A stretch of 64,000 bases of DNA from Bacillus vallismortis (GCF_040784915.1 NZ_CP160797.1:3462137-3526136), one strand, 5' to 3'; positions 7,253-17,218 are shown, counted from the stretch's first letter. The notes: generated by a model not told the origin, from the letters alone. Numbers and translations: made by a program.

Positions 7253-7669
7253 ATGAATGACAAAAAAAATGTCTTAGATCCTGGTCCGTTTTTTCATGGC
7301 ACTAAAGCAGAACTGAAAATTGGAGACCTGCTCGAACCGTTGTATTTATCCAATTATCAGGATAAAAAATCTAACCATATCTATTTTACTGGAACATTAA
7401 ACGCTGCTAAATGGGGGGCTGAATTAGCAAGATCTAATTCAAAAGAGAGAATTTATATTGTAGAACCATTAGGCGATTTTGAAAATGATCCGAATTTAAC
7501 TGACAAAAAATCCCCTGGAAACCCAACACGTTCTTATAGATCTAAATCTCCTTTGAAAATAGTAGCTGAATTAGGTTCATGGGAAAGGCATTCCGATGAA
7601 GAAATAAATCATATGCTTACATCTTTACAAAAGTTAAGTGAAGAAGGAAAAAATGTAATATACGATTGA
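7253..7669 (+). CDS. arr: NAD+--rifampin ADP-ribosyltransferase (Arr family)
   Basis: A 138-residue cytosolic enzyme that transfers ADP-ribose from NAD+ to rifamycins and so inactivates them. Family hallmarks are all visible: FFHGTKAELKIGDLL with the catalytic-site His, HIYFTGTLNAAKWGAELA, IYIVEP, and DPNLTDKKSPGNPTRSYRSK with the conserved Asp. The length matches Arr proteins. The gene is more AT-rich than its neighbours and lies alone on the plus strand between the two tmRNA-end repeats, so it was probably acquired horizontally. Its natural substrate in this strain is not tested. Confidence 0.92.
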   Translation: MNDKKNVLDPGPFFHGTKAELKIGDLLEPLYLSNYQDKKSNHIYFTGTLNAAKWGAELARSNSKERIYIVEPLGDFENDPNLTDKKSPGNPTRSYRSKSPLKIVAELGSWERHSDEEINHMLTSLQKLSEEGKNVIYD

Positions 7670-7797
7670 TTATCACATTATTAAAACTCCTGCTGAATGC
7701 CCGTTAAAGACTTAACTAATTTGTCATTATAAGCAAGATTTTAAAAAGTGTCTGGGCAAACCGAGATGATTTCAGATCCGGGGCTGGGGGAGTTTGT

Positions 7798-7920
7798 ATG
7801 ATGGGGTTAATGGGAAGAGTTCCCCTTACAGGTGGTGGACGGCGTCCACGGTCTTCAAGAAAAAGGGCATCCGCGAAGGATGGCTTTTTTCTTTTTAGCA
7901 AAGGCAAACACAGGGAATAA
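7798..7920 (+). CDS. Possible 40-residue basic peptide
   Basis: The frame starts MMGLMGRVPLTGGGRRPRSS, is rich in Arg, Lys and Gly, and ends in KGKHRE. A good GGGGGAG site lies five bases before the first ATG, which is why I list it. Against it, a terminator-like hairpin lies inside the reading frame, and I recognise no family. It could be a relict of the island or chance. Confidence 0.2.
   Translation: MMGLMGRVPLTGGGRRPRSSRKRASAKDGFFLFSKGKHRE
7866..7896 (+). terminator. Probable terminator downstream of arr
   Basis: CATCC-gcgaa-GGATG is followed by GC and TTTTTTCTTTTT on the plus strand. The stem is short but the T-run is strong. Confidence 0.55.
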
Positions 7921-8083
7921 GTTTGAGTTTGTTTCGGAATTTAGGATATTTGTGGTTACTCCTGATCACGGAGTGCCCAGTTATACGCACCAAATTTTTT
8001 GAAGCGTTTCATGATAAAACTCCTGCTAGGGTTTTTGGTTCTTTTTAGCATAACGACCAGTATAATTGACTGAATGTACGAAA

Positions 8084-8133
8084 AAACCGCAGTGCCCTCG
8101 AAAGCTTTAAAAGCCTTGATAGCACTGCGGTTT
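8084..8133 (-). terminator. Present-day ssrA terminator
   Basis: Perfect 12-bp arms AAACCGCAGTGC and GCACTGCGGTTT, with a smaller AAGGCTTTTAAAGCTTT hairpin in the loop, are followed by TTTTTT on the minus strand. It lies on the island side of the tmRNA end and probably came with the inserted DNA. Confidence 0.8.
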
Positions 8134-8137
8134 CAAA

Positions 8138-8162
8138 GTATGTATGGAGACGGTGGGAGTCG
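8138..8162. repeat. att-site-like direct repeat at the tmRNA 3' end (intact copy)
   Basis: AGTATGTATGGAGACGGTGG then GAGTC overlaps the last bases of ssrA and is repeated, with two mismatches, at 6994-7018. The copy that forms the functional tmRNA acceptor stem is conserved, as expected. Confidence 0.7.
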
Positions 8163-8504
8163 AACCCACGTCCAGAAACATCGATTACTTAAGCGTCTAC
8201 GAGCGTAGCCTGCATATTTATGGTTTCACTCATCTTCTTGCCTGCGGGCGGGCCTTCCGAGAGCTAGTCTGTTCATCTCTTCTTACGTTCTCAGACAGGA
8301 ACGCAAGCGTAGCCTACTTGGATGTGCTCTTCACAGACACATAGGCAATGTCAGGAAGAGCTCGCTGCGCTTATTAGGCAGCTAATGCTACGTTTTGGTT
8401 AAAACTGTTAGTTTTGCCAGTTATATTTAGGTGCGTGTTTACGAGATCGCCTCTCGGCTCGCAGCTCAAGCTCGATCCATCCCTGTCGAATCCGTAACGT
8501 CCCC
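8145..8504 (-). ncRNA. ssrA: Transfer-messenger RNA (tmRNA)
   Basis: A 360-nt tmRNA that rescues stalled ribosomes and tags the nascent peptide. The 5' end GGGGACGTTACGGATTCGAC pairs with the 3' acceptor side GTCTCC, and the T-arm GGTTCGACTCCCACC is present. The tag frame (about 8371-8417) encodes GKTNSFNQNVALAA followed by two stops, the known B. subtilis-type tag after the initial Ala. The mature CCA is not encoded (the gene reads ATACA), so it must be added. Its partner gene smpB lies upstream on the same strand. Confidence 0.97.
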
Positions 8505-8681
8505 TTGGTATAAGGGAAATACGGGAGAAAATAATCAAGCTCTCACTCAAACTGGCTACAGTCTTATTATAACATGATCACGGCTCTTTTCAATTGTCAA
8601 ATCCTTCAAATGAATAGCGCTGTGATCTGATCGTGTACACAGTATAGCACAGGCCTGATTTTTGAATCAAGCACGATGCCT

Positions 8682-9152
8682 TTAGAAGCCTTTTTGACTG
8701 TCTCTGAACGCTCTTTCGATTTCCCGCTTCGCGTCCTTCCGCTTCAGGTCTTCCCGTTTGTCATAGTTCTTCTTCCCTTTTCCAAGGCCGAGAAGCACTT
8801 TGGCAAAGCCGTTTTTTAAATACAGCTTCAGCGGAACGAGAGAATAGCCTTTTTCCTTTGTTAGCCCGATCAGCTTATTAATCTCCTTGCGGTGCATTAA
8901 CAGCTTTCTCGTCCGAAGCGGATCGTGGTTATAACGGTTTCCCTGCTCATACGGGCTTACGTGCATATTGTGGAGAAACACTTCTCCCCGTTCGATTTTG
9001 GCGAAGGAATCCTTAAGGTTTACGCGGCCGGCGCGAATCGATTTGATTTCGGTTCCTTGCAATGCGATACCTGTTTCATAGGTTTCTTCTATAAAATAAT
9101 CGTGATTGGCTTTCTTATTTTGAGATAATACTTTTCCTGACCCTTTTGGCAT
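8682..9152 (-). CDS. smpB: SsrA-binding protein SmpB
   Basis: SmpB is a 156-residue partner of tmRNA, required for its binding to the ribosome. The N terminus [20 protein letters not shown], the internal [20 protein letters not shown] and the basic, unstructured C-terminal tail ending [10 protein letters not shown] are standard. The open frame extends to 9188, but the ATG at 9152 has a GGAGG site and gives the family length. It is immediately upstream of ssrA and downstream of rnr, the exonuclease that degrades trans-translated messages. Confidence 0.97.
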   Translation of the reverse strand: MPKGSGKVLSQNKKANHDYFIEETYETGIALQGTEIKSIRAGRVNLKDSFAKIERGEVFLHNMHVSPYEQGNRYNHDPLRTRKLLMHRKEINKLIGLTKEKGYSLVPLKLYLKNGFAKVLLGLGKGKKNYDKREDLKRKDAKREIERAFRDSQKGF

Positions 9153-9296
9153 GCCAGAACCTCCTCTCTCTAAGGAAAAACTGTTCACCTTTTGCGATAC
9201 GCTCTATTTTACCAAATGTCACGTACCTCTACAATGAAAAGCTGTTTCCGAAAGAAAGCAAATAGAGCGCAGCGGCCCTATTTGCTGGTTGAGCTG

Positions 9297-11642
9297 TTAT
9301 TTCTTCTTTTTCCGTTTCTGTTTCGGCGCGTTTTGAAAGCCGCGTTTTTTCTTTTTCGGCTTCGGCTTCGTGAACCATTCCCCTTTTTCCTCAGATGGAG
9401 CTGGAGAAACAGGTGAATTGGTGCTTTGGACGCGTTTTCTGGCAGGCTTTCCGCGTTTTCTGCTCTGGCTCTGGCTGCTGTCCAGTTCCCTTGGACGACG
9501 CGGAGAGCCTTTCATGCCGACGATTTCAAAATCAATATTGCGCTCGTCTTTATTGACATCGACCACCTTGACCGTGATTTCATCTCCAATGCGGAAGACG
9601 TTGCCTGTCCGCTCGCCGATCATTGCAAAATGCTGCTCGTCAAAGCGGTAGTAGTCATCTGTCATAAAGCTGACATGCACGAGTCCTTCGATTGTATTCG
9701 GCAGCTCGACGAACATTCCGAAGTTTGTTACAGAGCTGATCATGCCGTCAAACTCTTCACCGATTTTATCCAGCATGTATTCCGCTTTTTTCAGATCATC
9801 CGTTTCACGCTCGGCGTCAACAGCCCGGCGCTCCATTGTTGATGTATGTTCGGCGATATCCGGCAGGCGTTCAGCCCACTTTTCCTGTGTCGCTTCATCG
9901 ACTTTGCCGTTGATTAAGTACGTTCTGATCAGACGGTGGACGATTAAGTCCGGGTAACGGCGGATCGGCGATGTGAAATGTGTATAGAATTCCGTTGACA
10001 GACCGAAGTGCCCTAAGCTTTGCGGGTCGTATTTCGCCTGTTTCATCGAACGGAGCATGACAGTGGATATCACTGTTTCTTCAGGTTTGTCACGCACAGC
10101 GTCCAGAACGCTTTGCAGCGCGCGCGGATGAATATCTCCCGCCGTTCCTTTCACGACATAGCCAAATGTCGTCACGAATTCCAAAAACTTTTGCAGCTTT
10201 TCAGCGTTCGGCTCTTCGTGGATCCGATATATAAACGGTACGTTCATCCAATGGAAATGCTCCGCTACCGTTTCGTTCGCCACAAGCATAAATTCTTCAA
10301 TCAGCTTCTCCGCGACTGAGCGTTCTCTGATGACAACGTCTTTAACCGCTCCTTCGTCATCGACAAGCACCTTTGCTTCTTTGAAATCAAAATCAACGGC
10401 GCCGCGGTTCATCCGCTTATCGCGCAGAATTTGAGCCAGGCGCTCCATGTCTTTAAACATTGGAACAAGAGGCTCGTATTTTTGTTTCAGCTCTTCATCA
10501 TCGTCAACAAGAATTTGATTCACATCTGAATACGTCATTCTTTCCGTTGTTTTGATGACACTTTGGAAGATCTCATGCTCCGTGACCTGCCCTTGGCTGT
10601 TAATGGTCATTTCACAAGAAAGTGTCAAGCGGTCAACCTTTGGATTTAAGGAACAGATGCCGTTTGACAGTCTGTGCGGAATCATCGGGATGACACGGTC
10701 AACCAAATACACACTCGTCCCTCTTTCAAGCGCTTCTTTGTCAATCGGCGAGTTTTCGGTTACGTAATGGCTGACATCGGCAATGTGAACGCCAAGCTTA
10801 TAGCTTCCGTCATCAAGCTTCGTCACGGTAACCGCATCATCCAAATCCTTCGCGTCCGCCCCGTCAATGGTGACAATCACCTGGTCACGAAGATCACGGC
10901 GATCTTTCAGATCTTTTTCGTCAATGGTGTCAGGCGTACTTGATGCCTGTTCCATGGCGTCGGCAGGAAATTCTCCCGGCAGGCCGTGCTTATGAATGAC
11001 CGATAAAATATCAATGCCCGGATCATTTTTATGGCCGAGAATGGTTTCAACCTCGCCCTCTGCGTTCATGCGGCCTTCTGGATAGCTTGTCAGCTTGACA
11101 ACAACCTTATGCCCCTCCGCTGCTCCGTTTTTCCCATTTTTCGGGATAAAGATGTCACTCGTGATTTTTTTGTCGTCCGGAATGACAAAGCCGAAGTTTC
11201 TTGTTTCTGTATACGTACCGACAACCCGCTGAATCGCTCTTTCTAAAATGCGGATGACGGTTCCTTCCTGTCTGGAGCCGTTTGACTGTGAATTTAGCCG
11301 AACCATGACGATATCGCCGTTCATTGCTGTATTCAGCTCATTAGGCGGAATAAACACATCGCTTAACGATGTATCCTCAGGCAGCAAAAAGGCGAATCCT
11401 TTTGCATGCGCTGAAATCTTTCCTTTTATTAAATTCATCTTCTCCGGAATGCCGTAGCGGTCGCTTCTCGTTCGTACGATAAGCCCTTTGTCTTCCAAGG
11501 CGACTAACGCTTTAACGAGCTCTTTAAACTCCTCGGCTTCCGTAATATTTAACATCTCCTCAAGTTCTTGAACGGTCAGAGGCTTGTACGCCTCTTCCTT
11601 CATAAACGAGAGAAGCTTATCCATAAATGCTTCTTTTCCCAT
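9297..11642 (-). CDS. rnr: Ribonuclease R
   Basis: A 781-residue processive 3'-5' exoribonuclease that degrades structured RNA and takes part in trans-translation. The order of domains is: N-terminal winged-helix region, two cold-shock domains (about 65-220), the RNB catalytic domain containing [14 protein letters not shown] with its metal-binding Asp residues, a C-terminal S1 domain (about 630-710), and a long basic tail ending in KQKRKKKK. It sits between est and smpB in the conserved secG-est-rnr-smpB order. Confidence 0.97.
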   Translation of the reverse strand: MGKEAFMDKLLSFMKEEAYKPLTVQELEEMLNITEAEEFKELVKALVALEDKGLIVRTRSDRYGIPEKMNLIKGKISAHAKGFAFLLPEDTSLSDVFIPPNELNTAMNGDIVMVRLNSQSNGSRQEGTVIRILERAIQRVVGTYTETRNFGFVIPDDKKITSDIFIPKNGKNGAAEGHKVVVKLTSYPEGRMNAEGEVETILGHKNDPGIDILSVIHKHGLPGEFPADAMEQASSTPDTIDEKDLKDRRDLRDQVIVTIDGADAKDLDDAVTVTKLDDGSYKLGVHIADVSHYVTENSPIDKEALERGTSVYLVDRVIPMIPHRLSNGICSLNPKVDRLTLSCEMTINSQGQVTEHEIFQSVIKTTERMTYSDVNQILVDDDEELKQKYEPLVPMFKDMERLAQILRDKRMNRGAVDFDFKEAKVLVDDEGAVKDVVIRERSVAEKLIEEFMLVANETVAEHFHWMNVPFIYRIHEEPNAEKLQKFLEFVTTFGYVVKGTAGDIHPRALQSVLDAVRDKPEETVISTVMLRSMKQAKYDPQSLGHFGLSTEFYTHFTSPIRRYPDLIVHRLIRTYLINGKVDEATQEKWAERLPDIAEHTSTMERRAVDAERETDDLKKAEYMLDKIGEEFDGMISSVTNFGMFVELPNTIEGLVHVSFMTDDYYRFDEQHFAMIGERTGNVFRIGDEITVKVVDVNKDERNIDFEIVGMKGSPRRPRELDSSQSQSRKRGKPARKRVQSTNSPVSPAPSEEKGEWFTKPKPKKKKRGFQNAPKQKRKKKK

Positions 11643-11660
11643 TATCCAACCTCCTGTTCA

Positions 11661-12401
11661 TTACCAATCGATCTTCTCTAAAAATTCATACACATCCTGA
11701 TGGACGAGGTCACGTTCTTTGTCCAGCGTAATGACATGGCCTGATTCCTCGTACCATTTCAGCTGTTTATCATCGGTTTCCACTTCGTTGTAAATCATAT
11801 TGGCGCTATCTGTATTAATCATGTGATCATGTCGGGCCTGTACCACAAATGTCGGTGAATAAATCATATCGACATTGTTCCGTACATCGGCAATTAATTC
11901 TTGCAACGCCTTGAGCGTGTTCATCGGCGTTTTTTCGAATTCCTGCATTTCCTCTTCAATTTGCTCCGGGCTTTTCCCCTCGAATTTTTTGTAATTGCGA
12001 GCGTATGAAAGGACGCCCTGGTACATGACCTCTTCACTCTTAATATGCATTGGCGCGCACATTGGGACAATTCCCTTTATGGGTACAGTGTAACCCAATT
12101 TCAGCGAAAAAACCCCGCCAAGCGACAGTCCGCAGGCAGCAATGCTCTCATAGCCTTCAGATTTTAAGTATTCATAGCCGTCCATGACGTTTTTCCACCA
12201 GTCTTCAGGCCCCGTATGTACAAGTTCTTCAGGAGGTACGCCATGTCCTTCATATTGAGGCGCGTGGCACGTATAGCCCCGTTCATTCAAGTAACGTCCC
12301 AGCATTCTGACATCCGCTGTATTTCCTGTAAAGCCATGCAGCAACAGCACCGCTTTGTCTCCGCCTTTAAATGTAAATGGTTTTGGTGTCACAACTTTCA
12401 T
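11661..12401 (-). CDS. est: Carboxylesterase Est (YvaK)
   Basis: An alpha/beta-hydrolase of 246 residues acting on short-chain esters in the cytoplasm. The nucleophile elbow GLSLGG places the catalytic Ser at about residue 93, and HGFTGN forms the oxyanion loop. ARHDHM carries the catalytic Asp and SGHVITLD the catalytic His. Two ATGs lie close together. The second (12401) is nine bases from AAAGGGAG and is preferred over 12407. The gene is part of the secG-est-rnr-smpB cluster; its natural substrate is not established. Confidence 0.95.
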   Translation of the reverse strand: MKVVTPKPFTFKGGDKAVLLLHGFTGNTADVRMLGRYLNERGYTCHAPQYEGHGVPPEELVHTGPEDWWKNVMDGYEYLKSEGYESIAACGLSLGGVFSLKLGYTVPIKGIVPMCAPMHIKSEEVMYQGVLSYARNYKKFEGKSPEQIEEEMQEFEKTPMNTLKALQELIADVRNNVDMIYSPTFVVQARHDHMINTDSANMIYNEVETDDKQLKWYEESGHVITLDKERDLVHQDVYEFLEKIDW

Positions 12402-12492
12402 GCTCATGTCTCCCTTTCTATCTGCACGATCATTTTAGTTTTCCACAGTTTGATCAGAAAAAAACGCTCTGAATTTATCAGCCAGAAACGTG

Positions 12493-12520
12493 AAAAAGGC
12501 CTGACTTCACATCAGACCTT
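12493..12520 (-). terminator. Terminator downstream of secG
   Basis: The minus strand reads AAGGTCTGA, a seven-base loop, TCAGGCCTT, then TTTC, with one G-U pair in the stem. Confidence 0.7.
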
Positions 12521-12534
12521 ATACAAACATTGCC

Positions 12535-12765
12535 CTATAGGATATAAGCAAGCGCAATCGTTAACACGAAAAACAAGACTGCCAGCACAACCGTGATGCG
12601 GTGCAAAATCAAATCAAGACCTCTTGCTTTTTGTTTCCCGAAGAGCTGCTCCGCTCCGCCTGAAATCGCACCAGACAATCCGGCGCTTTTACTGGATTGA
12701 AGCAAAACGACAATAATAAGTGCAATGCTGACGATAACCAATAAGGTAATCAAAACCGCGTGCAT
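12535..12765 (-). CDS. secG: Protein translocase subunit SecG
   Basis: SecG is a 76-residue auxiliary subunit of the SecYEG translocon. It has two transmembrane helices, the first at about residues 3-22 and the second at about 55-75. They are separated by the conserved loop [16 protein letters not shown]. The ATG at 12765 is preceded by GGAGGTG. The longer frame to 12786 would place that site within the coding sequence, so it is rejected. Confidence 0.96.
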   Translation of the reverse strand: MHAVLITLLVIVSIALIIVVLLQSSKSAGLSGAISGGAEQLFGKQKARGLDLILHRITVVLAVLFFVLTIALAYIL

Positions 12766-12914
12766 CCCATACACCTCCAGACTCACTGGCCTACATTACT
12801 TCTATTTTACATGAAAAGGGTTGGCATGTCACGCTGTATCAGACGCCAAAAGACGGGATAAGGCGTTTTATCTTGGTTACCCTATTCATATAAAAAGTCA
12901 AAAGGAGAAAAATA

Positions 12915-13685
12915 ATGCCCCTTATCAGCATAGCCAGCAGAAAACATCTTTATTATGAGGAATATGGACAGGGAATTCCGATCATTTTTATCCACCCGCC
13001 AGGCATGGGACGCAAGGTTTTTTATTATCAGCGCCTTCTCTCCGAGCATTTCAGGGTGATTTTTCCCGATTTAAGCGGCCACGGTGACAGCGATCATGCG
13101 AATCAGCCAGCTTCTATTTCTTATTACGCAAACGAGATCGTGCAATTCATGGATGCTCTGCACATTGATAAGGCTGTGTTATTCGGGTATTCCGCCGGCG
13201 GCTTAATCGCGCAGCACATCGGCTTTACCCGCCCGGACAAAGTGTCGCATCTTGTTCTGTCCGGCGCTTATCCTGCTGTTCATAACGTAATCGGGGAGAA
13301 AATTCACAAGACTGGGATGTATCTGCTCGAGAAAAACGCCGGTTTACTCATTCGCATCCTCGCCGCAAGCCACACAAAAAACAAAGAGCTTCGAGCCATA
13401 TTGACAGGCCATATGAAAAAAGCAGACCTGGCTCATTGGCATCAATATTATCAGGATTCACTCCGTTACAACTGCATTGAACAGCTGCCTCATTTACACA
13501 TGCCGATGCTGTTTATGTATGGCGGCCTGCGGGACTGGACCTTCCCCGCCTCAGGCTATTACCGCAAAGCTTGCAGCCATGCCGAATTTTTCAGATTGGA
13601 ATATCAGGGGCATCAGCTGCCGACAAAACAATGGAAAACATGCAACGAACTGGTGACAGGGTTTGTGCTGACACATCATTCTTAG
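12915..13685 (+). CDS. yvaM: Alpha/beta-hydrolase YvaM
   Basis: A 256-residue putative hydrolase. The oxyanion loop HPPGMG is at about residue 27, the nucleophile elbow GYSAGG puts the Ser at about residue 93, and a C-terminal YQGHQLP supplies the likely catalytic His. It lies alone on the plus strand between secG and yvzC. A clear AGGAGAAA site precedes the ATG. The substrate is unknown; relatives include esterases and haloperoxidase-like hydrolases. Confidence 0.9.
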   Translation: MPLISIASRKHLYYEEYGQGIPIIFIHPPGMGRKVFYYQRLLSEHFRVIFPDLSGHGDSDHANQPASISYYANEIVQFMDALHIDKAVLFGYSAGGLIAQHIGFTRPDKVSHLVLSGAYPAVHNVIGEKIHKTGMYLLEKNAGLLIRILAASHTKNKELRAILTGHMKKADLAHWHQYYQDSLRYNCIEQLPHLHMPMLFMYGGLRDWTFPASGYYRKACSHAEFFRLEYQGHQLPTKQWKTCNELVTGFVLTHHS

Positions 13686-13724
13686 GATAGAAAACGCTCG
13701 GTATCTCCTTGTGTTTCCTACCTT

Positions 13725-13967
13725 CTATTGACTTTTGTCAACAAAATCATAGTAAAAAAGATCCTCGAATTTCAAATTAAAATAGTGAAGCATTTTACCG
13801 ATCACTAGCTGTCCCGGCCGTCTTTCTCCATTCAGCACGCGACTCAGTGTGGCGGGTGAGACTCCGATTTCCAGCGCAAGCTGGTTAAGGGAATAATCGT
13901 TATTGACCATATACTGCAAGACATAATCACGTCTAATCTGTATCTTTTCTACTGGCACTTTCCTCAC
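13725..13967 (-). CDS. yvzC: Small Xre/LacI-like helix-turn-helix regulator YvzC
   Basis: An 80-residue DNA-binding protein consisting essentially of one helix-turn-helix: LNQLALEIGVSPATLSRVLNG at about residues 29-49. There is no ligand-binding domain. It is divergent from rghRA, with a 143-base promoter region between them, so cross-control with the RghR-type genes is possible. Target genes are unknown. Confidence 0.85.
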   Translation of the reverse strand: MRKVPVEKIQIRRDYVLQYMVNNDYSLNQLALEIGVSPATLSRVLNGERRPGQLVIGKMLHYFNLKFEDLFYYDFVDKSQ

Positions 13968-14110
13968 CTTCCGTTCTTGAAAATACTTTTTTCTATACTT
14001 TTACATTACGGCTTATGTTAACTTTTGTCAATACATTTCCAGCCTACCTATTCCCTTTAGTCAATAAACATACTAAAATATGAGTAACAGTGAGGGACGG
14101 GGTGAGACAT

Positions 14111-14518
14111 ATGGAAAACTTTGGCGAACAATTGCGGGCATTGCGTGAAGAGAGAAAATTAACAGTCAACCAGCTGGCAACTTATTCAGGCGTAAGCGCG
14201 GCCGGCATCTCCAGAATCGAAAACGGCAAACGGGGCGTTCCAAAACCCGCCACTATCAAAAAGCTGGCGGAGGCTTTAAAAATTCCTTATGAAGGGCTTA
14301 TGTATAAGGCTGGTTACATCGAAGAAGCACATGAAGCAAGGGCTCCTTATGAAACGAAGTGCAAGCTGCTTGAAAAAGCAGAGGCCTATGACTTGAAAAA
14401 CCTTGCTCTTCTTGAGACTGAAAAGTGGCAGTATCTCAATAAAGAAGACCTGCTCATGCTGGATCATTATTTTTCGTTTATTTCAGACGAAGCCAAAAAA
14501 CGGTCAGCTGATGACTAA
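14111..14518 (+). CDS. rghRA: Xre-family repressor RghRA
   Basis: A 135-residue regulator with an N-terminal Xre helix-turn-helix (LTVNQLATYSGVSAAGISRI, about residues 18-37) and a small helical C-terminal domain. In B. subtilis RghR represses the rapG, rapH and rapD phosphatase/anti-activator genes. The start is the ATG at 14111 after GGGGTGAG; the upstream frame from 14090 is not needed. A paralogue follows 28 bases downstream. Confidence 0.92.
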   Translation: MENFGEQLRALREERKLTVNQLATYSGVSAAGISRIENGKRGVPKPATIKKLAEALKIPYEGLMYKAGYIEEAHEARAPYETKCKLLEKAEAYDLKNLALLETEKWQYLNKEDLLMLDHYFSFISDEAKKRSADD

Positions 14519-14546
14519 CTCTTGATAGAAATGCGAGGCGATCACC

Positions 14547-14966
14547 ATGTCACCATTCGGACAGCAATTACGGGAGCTGCGCCGCGCCCGCAAACTGACA
14601 GTGAATCAGCTTGCGGTGTACTCAGGCATCAGCTCGGCCACCATTTCAAAAATTGAAAACGGCAAGCGGGGCACGCCAAAACCTGCAACCATAAAAAAAC
14701 TGGCGGCCGTACTGAAAGTGCCCTACGAAAACCTGATGGCTGCCGCAGGCCATATACGGGCCTTTCCAGAAGAAATCCGCGAAGCTTCGGAAAGCTATCA
14801 GTCCGTTTATGACATTTACCAGACGGCTGTCACTCGCGGAGCGGAGCACCTCCCGATTTTCAACAGCAAAAAATGGGAACTTCTCTCAAAGCAGGATATT
14901 GAAAATCTCAGCAAGTACTTTGATTTTTTAGCTTCGGAAGCGAAAAAGCGCGCCTCCTCTTCATAA
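14547..14966 (+). CDS. rghRB: Xre-family regulator RghRB, paralogue of RghRA
   Basis: A 139-residue protein closely similar to the upstream gene in the helix-turn-helix half, with LTVNQLAVYSGISSATISKI and KRGTPKPATIKKLA shared almost exactly. The C-terminal half (from about residue 75) is much more divergent. It probably arose by tandem duplication and binds related operators. A GAGGCGATCACC-type ribosome-binding site precedes the ATG, and it is likely cotranscribed with rghRA. Confidence 0.9.
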   Translation: MSPFGQQLRELRRARKLTVNQLAVYSGISSATISKIENGKRGTPKPATIKKLAAVLKVPYENLMAAAGHIRAFPEEIREASESYQSVYDIYQTAVTRGAEHLPIFNSKKWELLSKQDIENLSKYFDFLASEAKKRASSS

Positions 14967-15059
14967 TCCCCTGTTTCTCTCTTCATGCATTTTATCAATC
15001 ACGCTTGCATACCTTCCCTCGTTATTTGCGTTATAATAGTGACAGACGAGGTGAAAAGT

Positions 15060-15386
15060 ATGAACCAATCAGAAATGTGTCCTAGATTTGAAAAAGCAGT
15101 CGACATCTTGAGTAAACGCTGGGTCGCTTTGATCGTATTTCAGCTCTTGAACGGGTCGCAGCGATTTAGCGAAATTGAAGCAGCACTTCCAAATCTAAGC
15201 GGCAGAGTTCTGTCAGAACGGCTGAAAGAACTTGAGCTTGAAGGAGTAGTGAAGCGGGATGTCATCCCGGAAACTCCGGTTCGCATCGAATATTCATTGA
15301 CCGATAAAGGAAAGGCGTTAGCCCCCATTTTGGGTGAGATTTCAAAATGGGCGACGGATTGGATTGACCCTTCCTTTCTAGACTAA
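15060..15386 (+). CDS. catR: HxlR/DUF24-family redox-sensing repressor CatR (YvaP)
   Basis: A 108-residue winged-helix regulator of the MarR/DUF24 type. In B. subtilis CatR, with YodB, represses the catechol dioxygenase operon catDE. The redox-active N-terminal cysteine is seen as C7 in [10 protein letters not shown], and the winged helix holds [20 protein letters not shown]. Translation starts at the ATG at 15060 preceded by GAGGTGAAAAG. The longer frame from 14985 runs through the promoter and is rejected. Confidence 0.93.
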   Translation: MNQSEMCPRFEKAVDILSKRWVALIVFQLLNGSQRFSEIEAALPNLSGRVLSERLKELELEGVVKRDVIPETPVRIEYSLTDKGKALAPILGEISKWATDWIDPSFLD

Positions 15387-15391
15387 TTGCT

Positions 15392-15440
15392 AAAACGGTT
15401 CTGATCTCAAAGACGAGAGAAGGACCGTTTTTTTATTTTT
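15392..15440 (+). terminator. Terminator downstream of catR
   Basis: AAAACGGTTC and GACCGTTTT, with an inner CTC/GAG pairing, are followed by a long T-rich run. Confidence 0.7.
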
Positions 15441-15450
15441 CATTTTCAGG

Positions 15451-15476
15451 TGAAAAAACGATTTCTCAGCCGATAT
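15451..15476 (+). promoter_or_regulatory. SigD-type promoter of yvaQ
   Basis: TGAA, 14 bases, then GCCGATAT closely match the sigma-D consensus (TAAA-N14/16-GCCGATAA). It lies about 40 bases upstream of the chemoreceptor gene, where a motility sigma-factor promoter is expected. Confidence 0.65.
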
Positions 15477-15517
15477 ATAGTACAACCACACATTACGTTT
15501 TTAAAGGAGACCACTAT

Positions 15518-17218
15518 ATGCGACTGACGATTTCCCGCAAATTCAGCCTGGTATTTTTGACACTGATCCTGATCAACTTACTTGTAGGCGGAATAGGCGC
15601 TTTTAATATGCAGCATATCATTCAAAAGACAGATGAAATCAACACAAAATGGATTGACGGCATCAAGGAAATTACATCGGTTAATTATTTGACCGAACAC
15701 CTATCTTCTAAAGAAAAGGATTTTCTGATTTACACAGAAAAAAGCAAAATGGATACGCTTGATCAAGAAATGAATCAGATTCTTGAAGACATCAAACATA
15801 AGCTAGACAGCTACGAAAAAACGATTTCAAATGATAAAGAGCAAAAGCTGTTCGAGCAGCTTCAAACTGAAGTGAACACCTATACTGATATTCATGCGCA
15901 AATTATAGAAAGCGGCCGCACGAATGATATGGACAAAGCAAGAGGTTTATTGGTTCAGACTGAAGCCAGCTTTGAGGAGATGAAAAAATCACTCACTCAG
16001 CTTGTTGACTTTAATAAAGAAGGCAGCAACACAGCGGTAAAAGAAACGAAGGACGTCTATCATAAAGGACTTATTTACACTGCTTTGCTTCTGGCAGCTT
16101 CGATTATTATCAGTATTGTCATCTGGCTTTATATCACTCGAAACATTGTAAAGCCTATCATTCGCATGAAGGAGTCTGCCAATCATATTGCCGAGGGAGA
16201 TCTGTCGAATGACATGGAGCCGCTCAACTCAAAAGACGAGCTGGGCGATCTGAACGAAGCGCTGCAAAAAATGGTCGTTAATCTGAGAGATATTGTCGGA
16301 TACTCCAAAGAAATCTCAAGCCGGGTTCTTTCTTCTTCACAAGTACTGGCAAACGCAACAAATGAAACGAGATCCGGCAGCAAACATATTACCGAAACGA
16401 TGAACGAAATGGCTGAGGGCTCTGAACAGCAGGCCCAAGACGCCGTGACGATTGCCGAGTCGATGAATGAATTCACCGAAAGCATTGATAAAGCCTATAA
16501 TCATGGCATGACCATCAGCGATACGTCTCAAAACGTTCTCGAACTCGCGGTAAGCGGAAACACAAATATGGATACGTCATTGCAGCAAATGAAAACCATC
16601 CATCATATCGTTCAGGAAGCCGTTCATAAAGTGAAGTCGCTGGAGCAGCATTCTCAGGATATCAACAAGCTCGTTCAGGTCATCAACGGCATTGCCGAGC
16701 AAACGAATTTGCTTTCACTTAACGCCGCCATTGAAGCTGCCCGCGCGGGAGAAAGCGGCAAAGGCTTCGCCGTTGTGGCAGAAGAGGTCAGAAAGCTGGC
16801 TGACGGCGTTTCTGATTCCGTGCAGGATATTACCCGGATTGTAGGCGGCACACAGCAGGAAATCCACATCGTCATTGAATACTTAGAAAGCAGCTTTACA
16901 GAAGTCGAAAGAGGAACAGAGAACCTGACAGACACCGGCCAGGCTATGCAGCATATCAAACAATCCGTCACTCACGTTGCAGACAGCATTAAAGAAGTAA
17001 CAGATGGCCTGAAGCAGTTAACAAACCAATCAATTACCATCAACCAATCGATTGAAAATATCGCTTCTGTATCTGAAGAGTCGGCCGCAGGGATTGAAGA
17101 AACATTTTCGATTACCGAGCAATCCGCCCACTCTATGGATCAAGTGCTCCAGAATGCCGAAGAGCTTGAGCAGCTGGCGAAGAAGCTTAATGAGAAAATG
17201 GATCAGTTTACAATTTAA
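15518..17218 (+). CDS. yvaQ: Methyl-accepting chemotaxis protein YvaQ
   Basis: A 566-residue membrane chemoreceptor. A first transmembrane helix at about residues 11-31 is followed by an extracellular four-helix-bundle-type sensor rich in charged heptads, then a second helix (about 183-205). A HAMP domain follows (about 206-260), then the cytoplasmic coiled coil. The hairpin tip [19 protein letters not shown] at about residues 394-412 is the invariant CheA/CheW contact. The sensed ligand is unknown. An AAAGGAG site precedes the ATG, and expression is probably from the SigD-like promoter at 15451-15476. Confidence 0.95.
   Translation: MRLTISRKFSLVFLTLILINLLVGGIGAFNMQHIIQKTDEINTKWIDGIKEITSVNYLTEHLSSKEKDFLIYTEKSKMDTLDQEMNQILEDIKHKLDSYEKTISNDKEQKLFEQLQTEVNTYTDIHAQIIESGRTNDMDKARGLLVQTEASFEEMKKSLTQLVDFNKEGSNTAVKETKDVYHKGLIYTALLLAASIIISIVIWLYITRNIVKPIIRMKESANHIAEGDLSNDMEPLNSKDELGDLNEALQKMVVNLRDIVGYSKEISSRVLSSSQVLANATNETRSGSKHITETMNEMAEGSEQQAQDAVTIAESMNEFTESIDKAYNHGMTISDTSQNVLELAVSGNTNMDTSLQQMKTIHHIVQEAVHKVKSLEQHSQDINKLVQVINGIAEQTNLLSLNAAIEAARAGESGKGFAVVAEEVRKLADGVSDSVQDITRIVGGTQQEIHIVIEYLESSFTEVERGTENLTDTGQAMQHIKQSVTHVADSIKEVTDGLKQLTNQSITINQSIENIASVSEESAAGIEETFSITEQSAHSMDQVLQNAEELEQLAKKLNEKMDQFTI

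Larger units (their letters stand above)
7670..8083. other. Island remnant between arr and ssrA, no clear gene
   Basis: About 400 bases with no convincing protein apart from a 40-residue frame described separately. It contains the hairpin GTGGACGGCGTCCAC near 7831-7845, the plus-strand terminator near 7866-7896, and AT-rich decay-like sequence. No integrase or phage gene is recognisable. Confidence 0.5.

Noticed and set aside
8144-8344. 66-codon plus-strand frame starting METVGVEPTSRN
   Set aside because: It is the antisense of the tmRNA gene; the start is a chance translation of its 3' end.
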